DNA of 64,000 nucleotides from Sedimenticola sp. (GTDB lineage Bacteria > Pseudomonadota > Gammaproteobacteria > Chromatiales > Chromatiaceae). The number at the start of each line of letters is the position of its first letter. Position 1 is the stretch's first letter. The position numbers and the translations under genes were made by a program. The stretch is from the NCBI GenBank assembly GCA_026992075.1, contig JALXAM010000076.1, positions 1 through 64,000 on the forward strand, written 5' to 3'. This document shows positions 38,406-44,993 of the stretch, in pieces. A model generated the notes under the pieces. That model worked only from the letters and a program-made list of their open reading frames with translations, had not been told where the DNA came from and did not search any database.

Positions 38406-41276
38406 ATGTCCCGGCCCGCAACCCATGCCGCATCCCCGGGGCGACGCCCCTTCCTCAGCCTGAAGTGGAAGGCGGTGCTGCTGCTGAGTCTGGTCCTGGC
38501 GACGGTCAATCTCACCCTGGTGTCGTTGAACGTGGTCCGCCTCCAAGAGCAGTTCGAACACCACCGCCGCAGCCTCTCCGAACGTCAGACACTGCAGTTC
38601 GAGGCACTGGTGGAGCGCAGCTTCTCCAACCTCGAGCGCCTGGCTCCTCTGCTGGTCGAGAGCGGCAACGGGAAACCCTCGCCCATACTTCTCCGCGACA
38701 GGCTCTCCGACCGCTTGGACAACCGCGCGGCTGCGTTGGAGATCGACTGGGACATCACCACTCTCATCTTCATGGACCACGGCGGCAAGGTGCGTTACCG
38801 GCAGGGCATGACCGGGATACCGACAGCGCTGCTGCAGATCATGCACGACGCCAGGAAATCGGAGACCACGCGCAGGATCCTGCTATGCTTGGAGGAGTGC
38901 CGCCAGTATGTCGCCGTTCCGATCCTCGACCGGGACCGGCTGGCCGGGATCCTGTTACTGGGAAGAACCATCGCCGACGCGGTCTCCAGCTTCCGACAGA
39001 TCACCGGCTCGGACCTGGCCGTGCTCACCGCCACTTCCCCCTCCATTCCGTCCGGCACCGGACGGATCGGGCTGCCCGCCTGGAACCGCCGGCTCGCTCT
39101 GGCCTCCAGCTCGGAAAGGCTAGTGCCCCTTTTGCAGGCGCTCTCCGCGGAGACCGGCTTCGACCAGATCGGCGAGCGCGATCCCTACCGCTACCGGCAC
39201 GGTGACAGAACCTACGACCTCCTCCGCATCCCGGGCGGACAGCTTCCCTGGAGCGGTTCCGACGACTACCTGGTCATCAGTGACATCACCCCGGATGTGG
39301 AATACATCCAGGCCGCGCACCGCCAGAGCATGGCGGTGGGACTGGCGGGCTTTGCATTGTCGGAACTTTTGCTTCTGCTCCTGCTGGGCACCCCCATGAA
39401 TCGCCTGAAACGGCTAGCCGCCATACTGCCACGACTGGCCGAAGGCAGGACACGGCAGGTGAAATCCGAGCTCGCCACGCCCCCCCGCAAGGGCTTCGAG
39501 GACGAGATCGACATCGCCGACCACGCCACCGCGGTCCTGGCCGAGCGCCTCGAGGAGCTGAACCGCGAGGTCGAGGAGCGCACCCGCAGCCTGATCGAGC
39601 GGAGCGAGGCGCTGGCCCGCGAACGGGACTTCGTCGCCGGGCTGTTGAAGAGCGCCCAGGTGGCCATCCTCACCCTGGACACCGAGGGCCGCATCCGAAG
39701 CATCAACCCCGAAGGAGAGCGCATCACCGGAAGGAACGGGCCGAAACTCGAACAGGAGCACTTCCTCGACCTGCTGGAACAGGACTCACACAGCGAGGAA
39801 CTGGCCAGGGCACTGCACATGCTGGCACTGGGGGAGCTGCACTCCTACCAGCACGAGAGCCAGCTGCGCTCCCTGGACGGCAAATTGCGAACCATTTCCT
39901 GGGTCCACTCCCGGCTCACCAGCTCCGCCTCCAACCGCGACGCGGTCATTCTCTCGGTGGGGCTCGACACCACCAAGCGGAAAGAGGCGGAAACCAGTCT
40001 CGCCTGGCTGGCCGATCACGACCCGCTGACCGAGCTGATCAACCGCAGACGGTTCCAGCAGGAGTTCCAGGGCATCCTCTCGCTCAGCCTGCGCTACCGA
40101 CATGAGGGGGCACTGCTCTTCTTCGACCTCGACCAGTTCAAGTATGTCAACGACACCAGCGGGCACCAGGCGGGAGACGTCATGCTTAAGCTGGTTGCGG
40201 GCACCCTGCGGCAGATCGTCAGGAAGAGCGACCTGCTGGCCCGTCTCGGTGGCGACGAGTTCGCCCTGGTGATGCCGGAGACCGATGCCGCCGGCGCCAC
40301 GCGCATGGCGAGCCGCATCCTCGACGGCCTGTCACGGATCGAGCTGCCGACACACGGCCATATCCACCGGATATCGGCCAGCATCGGCATCGCCCTTTTT
40401 CCGGCTCACGGCAAGCGGGTGGAGGACCTCATGGCCCATGCCGACCTCGCCATGTATCAGGCCAAGGAGGTCGGACGCGGCCGCTGGCACCTCTTCTCCT
40501 GGGACGAGCAGAAACGGAAGCAGCTCAACGAGGAGGTCTACTGGAAGCAGCAGATCGAACTGGCCCTGCAGGAAGAGCGCTTCTTCCTCGAATTCCAACC
40601 CATCATCGAGATCGGGACCCGAAGGATCAGCCACTACGAGGTGCTGATCCGCATGCGCGAACGGGATGGCAGTGTCGCACTGCCTGGCAAGTTCATCACG
40701 GTGGCCGAGCGCACCGGCCTCATCCACCGCATCGACCACCTGGTGCTCACCCGGGCCATCGAGGTGCTGGCGAGCCACCCGCACGCGGACTTCACGCTCT
40801 CGATCAACCTATCCGGCAAGGTGGTGAACGAGCAGGAGTTCCTGCCTCTGCTTCGTAATCTGCTGGAACAGAGCGGTATCGGTCCACACCGTCTGCTCTT
40901 CGAGATCACCGAGACTGCGGCCCTGGCGGACATTCCTGCCGCGGCGCGACTGATGAATGCCGTGCGCGCACTGGGATGCAGGACAGCCCTGGACGACTTC
41001 GGGGCGGGTTTCTCCTCCTTCTTCTACCTGAGGGAACTGTCGCTGGACATGGTCAAGATCGACGGCGCCTTCATTCGCAACCTGCCGCGCAGCAGCGAGG
41101 ACCGCATATTCGTCCACGCCATCACCGAAGTGGCACGGGGCCTGGGCAAGCAGACCATCGCAGAATTCGTCGAAGACGAAGAGACCCTTCAAATGCTGCA
41201 CGAACTTCGGGTGGACTACGCCCAGGGGTACCACATCGGCAGGCCAGGCCCCCTGCCAGTAGAAGCCGGCGGCTGA
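38406..41276 (+). CDS. Membrane sensor GGDEF/EAL protein (c-di-GMP turnover)
   Basis: A 956-residue protein. TM1 is at about 20-42, a periplasmic sensor domain covers 43-310, and TM2 is at about 310-332. A HAMP-like/coiled-coil segment (EELNREVEERTRSLIERSEA) and a PAS-like domain (about 412-525) follow. The GGDEF domain is intact (RLGGDEF, residues 615-619). The EAL domain has EVL at 745-747, with FEITETAA, DDFGAGFS, KIDGAFIRN and QGYHIGRP preserved; EVL variants can be active phosphodiesterases. It probably both makes and degrades c-di-GMP in response to a periplasmic signal, perhaps through the two upstream proteins. Confidence 0.92.
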   Translation: MSRPATHAASPGRRPFLSLKWKAVLLLSLVLATVNLTLVSLNVVRLQEQFEHHRRSLSERQTLQFEALVERSFSNLERLAPLLVESGNGKPSPILLRDRLSDRLDNRAAALEIDWDITTLIFMDHGGKVRYRQGMTGIPTALLQIMHDARKSETTRRILLCLEECRQYVAVPILDRDRLAGILLLGRTIADAVSSFRQITGSDLAVLTATSPSIPSGTGRIGLPAWNRRLALASSSERLVPLLQALSAETGFDQIGERDPYRYRHGDRTYDLLRIPGGQLPWSGSDDYLVISDITPDVEYIQAAHRQSMAVGLAGFALSELLLLLLLGTPMNRLKRLAAILPRLAEGRTRQVKSELATPPRKGFEDEIDIADHATAVLAERLEELNREVEERTRSLIERSEALARERDFVAGLLKSAQVAILTLDTEGRIRSINPEGERITGRNGPKLEQEHFLDLLEQDSHSEELARALHMLALGELHSYQHESQLRSLDGKLRTISWVHSRLTSSASNRDAVILSVGLDTTKRKEAETSLAWLADHDPLTELINRRRFQQEFQGILSLSLRYRHEGALLFFDLDQFKYVNDTSGHQAGDVMLKLVAGTLRQIVRKSDLLARLGGDEFALVMPETDAAGATRMASRILDGLSRIELPTHGHIHRISASIGIALFPAHGKRVEDLMAHADLAMYQAKEVGRGRWHLFSWDEQKRKQLNEEVYWKQQIELALQEERFFLEFQPIIEIGTRRISHYEVLIRMRERDGSVALPGKFITVAERTGLIHRIDHLVLTRAIEVLASHPHADFTLSINLSGKVVNEQEFLPLLRNLLEQSGIGPHRLLFEITETAALADIPAAARLMNAVRALGCRTALDDFGAGFSSFFYLRELSLDMVKIDGAFIRNLPRSSEDRIFVHAITEVARGLGKQTIAEFVEDEETLQMLHELRVDYAQGYHIGRPGPLPVEAGG

Positions 41277-41289
41277 CCCGAGGCGTCGC

Positions 41290-42729
41290 TCAGACCGCCC
41301 CCCGCGCCCGGGGTAGGCCATCCGCATCCTCCTCTTCTTCCAGGCGGCGGACGATGAGTGAATAAGGATGGGGCTCGACAGGCAGGGGAATGCGCACCCT
41401 CCAACCGCTCCCGGGTGCCACCTGCAACGGCCTTCCATCCTCCCCCTGCATGGCTTCCAGCCTGAAGGAATGGACTTCCGCCGGCTTGATCAGCTCCAGC
41501 CGCTCCCCCACCTGAAAGCGGTTCTTCACCTCCACCAACGCCCAGCCATCCTTCGCTTCCAGTACCTCGGCCACGAACTGGGCCCGGGAAGAGCGGGAGG
41601 CGCCCTGGCGGTAGTTCTGCAGCTCGGCGCTCTCATGGCGCTGAAAAAAGCCGTCGGTGTAGCCGCGGTTGGCCAGCCCCTCCAGCTCCGCCATCAGGGT
41701 GGGATCGAAGGGACGGCCTGCCAGAGCGTCGTCGATGGCCCGACGGTAGACGCGGGTGGCCTGGGCCACGTAGTAGTGAGACTTGGTGCGCCCCTCGATC
41801 TTGAGGCAGTCGATGCCCATCGCCACCAACCGGTGGACGTGCTCCACCGCCCGCAGGTCGCGGGAGTTGAGGATGTAGGTGCCCTGCTCGTCCTCCTCGA
41901 TGGGCATGTATTCGCCGGGGCGCTGGGACTCCTCCAGGTACCAGGTTGCCGACGCGGCCGGGTGACGCTCTGATGCGTGCTCAGAGGGGGCGGTGGGGGA
42001 GGAGGCTCCAGAAAACCGCCGTGAATACTTCCCTGTAGGCTCGACCTCGGCATCCCTGCCTCGGACGTTTTCTGGAGCCTCCTCCCCCACCGCCTCGCCG
42101 ACCTCTCCGGGTCCCTTCACCTGGTATTCCCAACGGCAGGCGTTGGTGCAGGTGCCCTGGTTGGCGTCCCGGTGGTTGAAATAGCCCGACAGCAGACAGC
42201 GGCCGGAGTAGGCGATGCAGAGGGCACCGTGGACGAACACCTCCAGCTCCATCTCCGGCACCGCCTGGCGGATCGCTTCCACCTGCTCCAGCGACAGCTC
42301 GCGCGAGAGGATTACCCGGCTGATCCCCTGCCGCTGCCAGAAGCGCACGCTGGCAGAGTTCATGGTGTTGGCCTGCACCGAGAGGTGGATGGGCAGCTCG
42401 GGCCACTGCTCCCGCACCAGCAGGATCAGCCCCGGATCGGCCATGATGAAGGCGTCCGGTCCCATCTCCACCACCGGCCGGATGTCGTCGAGGAAGGTGG
42501 CCAGCTTGGCGTCGTGGGGCATCACGTTCACCGCCACGTAGAACCTGCGCCCCTGGGCGTGGGCCTCCTCGATGCCGGTGCGCAGGTTGTCGTGGAGAAA
42601 GTCGTTGTTGCGCACCCGCAGGCTGTAGCGCGGCAGGCCGGCATATACGGCGTCGGCGCCGTAGGCCAGGGCGTAGCGCATGTTGCGCAGGGTGCCGGCG
42701 GGAGAGAGAAGCTCGGGGCGTTTCACCAC
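41290..42729 (-). CDS. trhP: tRNA hydroxylation protein TrhP (U32 peptidase family, YegQ), with repeat-derived insert
   Basis: A 479-residue U32-family protein involved in 5-hydroxyuridine formation at tRNA position 34 with prephenate. The start MVKRPELLSPAGTLRNMRYA, the catalytic region and four Fe-S Cys (C-IAYSGR-C and later TCTNACRWEY) are present, as are EESQRPGEYM and LKIEGRTKSHYY. The linker between CRWEY and QRPGEYM is about 63 residues against about 41 in E. coli. Its extra part is encoded by palindromic element copy B, in frame, covering about residues 212-247. GTG 42729 or GTG 42726 are the possible starts. It is convergent with the GGDEF/EAL gene. Confidence 0.9.
   Translation of the reverse strand: MVKRPELLSPAGTLRNMRYALAYGADAVYAGLPRYSLRVRNNDFLHDNLRTGIEEAHAQGRRFYVAVNVMPHDAKLATFLDDIRPVVEMGPDAFIMADPGLILLVREQWPELPIHLSVQANTMNSASVRFWQRQGISRVILSRELSLEQVEAIRQAVPEMELEVFVHGALCIAYSGRCLLSGYFNHRDANQGTCTNACRWEYQVKGPGEVGEAVGEEAPENVRGRDAEVEPTGKYSRRFSGASSPTAPSEHASERHPAASATWYLEESQRPGEYMPIEEDEQGTYILNSRDLRAVEHVHRLVAMGIDCLKIEGRTKSHYYVAQATRVYRRAIDDALAGRPFDPTLMAELEGLANRGYTDGFFQRHESAELQNYRQGASRSSRAQFVAEVLEAKDGWALVEVKNRFQVGERLELIKPAEVHSFRLEAMQGEDGRPLQVAPGSGWRVRIPLPVEPHPYSLIVRRLEEEEDADGLPRARGAV
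41989..42094 (-). repeat. Palindromic element, copy B, inside trhP (perfect 28-bp arms)
   Basis: Arms 41989-42016 and 42067-42094 are exact reverse complements (28 of 28). The 50-nt core between them, read on the minus strand, matches copies A and C (GGCAGGGATGCCGAGG; AGCCTACAGGGAAGTATTCA). It is translated as part of TrhP (about 36 residues, including [11 protein letters not shown]) without breaking the frame. It is the best-conserved copy. Confidence 0.9.
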
Positions 42730-42759
42730 CTCAATGATACACGGGCGACAAGGTGGCAG

Positions 42760-43281
42760 TCAGTCGCGCCGGCCGGCGTAACGGAACTTGCGGAAGAAAC
42801 TGGGCTGGAAAAGCCACACCAGCTCGCCCGACCCGAAAGCGGCGTCGCGCCAGCGGGAGACGGGCAGGTCGAGCCGCGCCAGAGCCGCCGTGGGCATCCG
42901 CACCCGGCCGCCGCAGAACCGCTCCACCAGCCCCGACCAGGTGGGCTCGTGACCCACCAGCATCACCCGCGCGGCGTGGTCCGGAAGCTGCCGGATCACC
43001 TCCAGCACCTGCTCCGGGCTGCTGTCGTAGAGGGCGTCGCTGAACACCACCTCGGGCGACCAGTTGCCGGCCCGCAGGGCCAGGTCGAGGGTGGCGCGGG
43101 CCCGCAGCGCCGTGGAGCAAACCACCAGCTGCGGCAACGGCTGACCGGAGGTGGTGAGCAGCATCCCCATGTTCTGGGCATCACGCTCGCCGCGCAGCGA
43201 CAGCGGACGCTCGTGATCGCTGGAGAAGGGCGCGTCCCAGTCGGACTTGCCGTGGCGAAAGAGGATCAGCCGCCTGCTCAT
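42760..43281 (-). CDS. sixA: Histidine phosphatase, SixA-like
   Basis: A 173-residue histidine-phosphatase-superfamily protein. The RHG motif (LILFRHGKSDWD) is at the N-terminus, and the second catalytic His is in VMLVGHEPTWSGLVERF. SixA dephosphorylates phosphohistidine on phosphotransfer proteins in E. coli. The start ATG overlaps the soeC stop (ATGA), so it is translationally coupled to the sulfite dehydrogenase membrane subunit; a functional link is unproven. Confidence 0.85.
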   Translation of the reverse strand: MSRRLILFRHGKSDWDAPFSSDHERPLSLRGERDAQNMGMLLTTSGQPLPQLVVCSTALRARATLDLALRAGNWSPEVVFSDALYDSSPEQVLEVIRQLPDHAARVMLVGHEPTWSGLVERFCGGRVRMPTAALARLDLPVSRWRDAAFGSGELVWLFQPSFFRKFRYAGRRD

Positions 43282-44258
43282 GCCATGGACTGGTAGTAGA
43301 GATTCTGCGGGTGCCTTGCCTCAGCGAAGAAATACCATCTTTCCGCCACCAGCCCCAGGTACTGCATGACAAAGGCAGCCATGGGCAGCCAGGGGGAGGC
43401 GAGCCAGTGAGAGGCTCCCAGCAGCAGCGGAGGCAGCACGAAGACCGCCACCAGGAAGAAGAGACGCACCCCCTTGACCACCGCCGCGGGCCGGCCGTGG
43501 AAGAACTCGCGGGTGTTGAAAGCGCCGCCCATGAAGCCCTGGGCTTTCTGCTCGATCCGGTTGTGGCGCACGCCGATGGCGCTCTGCAGGTCGCTCTTGT
43601 GCTGCAGGCGTGCATTGCGCCGCAGCGAGAGCAGCCGGCCCACGCCCGCCGCCAGAGTGAAGATCACCGCCCAGGTGCCGTAGAAGGCCACCAGGTCCGT
43701 CCCGCTCCAGGCCGAGAAGGCGGCGGCCAGCATGAAGCCGGAAGCGATGCCGAAAAGGGTGAAGTTGACCAGGGTGAAGGGCGAGTGCCACTCCTCGATG
43801 AATTTCAGGCTGGCGTAGATCATGGCGGTGCAGCCGAACAGCGCGAAGGCCGCCAGCGCCCCCAGCACCCCCACCACCAGGGTGGCGTCCACCGGAATCA
43901 CCCCTTTCACCTGGAACCAGGGCTCGGTCCAGCCGAGCCAGTGGAGGCCGCCGTAGAGCGCCACCAGCGCCATGAAGAGCGGCAATACGATCACCTCGCG
44001 CGAGAGCCAGGAGGTGCGCCACCGGGCCGCCGCGCGCCAGGCGCGTTCGGGCCTTCCGAGGTGGAACACCGAGGCCACCAGCCCCGCTACCAGGAAGAGA
44101 AGCGCCAGCAGGCTGCCCTGGGCGTAGAAGCGCACGCTGTCCTGCGGCTGGAGCAGGTTGGCCAGGGAATAGACCTGCCCGGTCACCAGCGCCAGGAAGA
44201 GCCCCTGCCCCACGCCGATGAGGGTGGTGAGAAAGATGACGGAAAAGGCGGGATGCAT
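43278..44258 (-). CDS. soeC: Sulfite dehydrogenase membrane anchor SoeC (DmsC/NrfD-like)
   Basis: A 326-residue integral membrane protein with eight or nine predicted helices, DmsC family. HPAFSVIFLTTLIGVGQGLF is the N-terminal helix, VASVFHLGRPERAWRA the conserved loop, and QGFMGGAFNTREFFHG a typical late motif. It anchors SoeAB on the cytoplasmic face and should pass electrons to the quinone pool. DMSO-reductase anchor is the generic label, but neighbouring SoeA lacks a Tat signal, which favours sulfite dehydrogenase. It starts 12 bp after soeB. Confidence 0.85.
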   Translation of the reverse strand: MHPAFSVIFLTTLIGVGQGLFLALVTGQVYSLANLLQPQDSVRFYAQGSLLALLFLVAGLVASVFHLGRPERAWRAAARWRTSWLSREVIVLPLFMALVALYGGLHWLGWTEPWFQVKGVIPVDATLVVGVLGALAAFALFGCTAMIYASLKFIEEWHSPFTLVNFTLFGIASGFMLAAAFSAWSGTDLVAFYGTWAVIFTLAAGVGRLLSLRRNARLQHKSDLQSAIGVRHNRIEQKAQGFMGGAFNTREFFHGRPAAVVKGVRLFFLVAVFVLPPLLLGASHWLASPWLPMAAFVMQYLGLVAERWYFFAEARHPQNLYYQSMA

Positions 44259-44270
44259 GGCAACGGCTCC

Positions 44271-44993
44271 TCAGAAGGCCACGTCGTCGAGGGTATCGCC
44301 CTCGGCCGCCGGCAGGGGGGCCTCCTTGCGCAACGGGTTGTCGGCCCGCACCAGCTCGTCCTCGAAGATCTGGATGCGGGTCTTGCGCCGCGGCAGGTAG
44401 TGGTTGGCCGGCCGCGTGCCCCACTCCGGCATCAGCTGGTAGCCGCCGTTCTCGCGGATGGCCACCGACACCTCCGAATCGGGATCGTGCACGTCACCGA
44501 ACAGCCGCGCGCTGGTGGGACAGGCAAGCACGCAGGCCGGCTTGCGCTCCGACTCGGGCAGCGACTCGTCGTAGATGCGGTCCACGCAGAGGGTGCACTT
44601 CTTCATCACCTTCTGCTTCTCGTCCAGCTCGCGGGCGCCGTAGGGGCAGGCCCAGGAGCAGTACTTGCAGCCGATGCACTTGTCGTAGTCCACCAGCACG
44701 ATGCCATCTTCCTCGCGCTTGTAGGAGGCGCCGGTGGGACAGACCGGCACGCAGGGCGGCTCCTCGCAGTGGAGGCAGCTCTTGGGAAAGTGCACCGTCT
44801 CGGTGTTGGGGAACTCCCCCACCTCGAAGGTCTGCACCCGGTTGAAGAAGGTGCCGGAGGGATCCTTGTCGTAGGGACGGACGTCGGTGAGGGGCCCCGC
44901 CCAGCCGGAGGTCTGCCACTCCTTGCAGGAGGTGACGCAGGCGTGACAGCCCACGCAGACGTTGAGGTCGATCACCAGGGCGAGCTGGGTCAT
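44271..44993 (-). CDS. soeB: Sulfite dehydrogenase iron-sulfur subunit SoeB
   Basis: A 240-residue ferredoxin-like electron-transfer subunit. Four Cys clusters are visible: CVGCHACVTSC, CLHCEEPPCVPVCP, CIGCKYCSWACP, and CTLC with CVLACP, consistent with four [4Fe-4S] centres. ATG 44993 overlaps the soeA stop (ATGA); the frame open upstream is not used. It carries electrons from the SoeA molybdenum site to SoeC. Confidence 0.9.
   Translation of the reverse strand: MTQLALVIDLNVCVGCHACVTSCKEWQTSGWAGPLTDVRPYDKDPSGTFFNRVQTFEVGEFPNTETVHFPKSCLHCEEPPCVPVCPTGASYKREEDGIVLVDYDKCIGCKYCSWACPYGARELDEKQKVMKKCTLCVDRIYDESLPESERKPACVLACPTSARLFGDVHDPDSEVSVAIRENGGYQLMPEWGTRPANHYLPRRKTRIQIFEDELVRADNPLRKEAPLPAAEGDTLDDVAF

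Noticed and set aside
41989-42094. trhP as a pseudogene disrupted by an insertion
   Set aside because: The frame remains open through the element and the conserved residues on both sides are intact and in the same frame.
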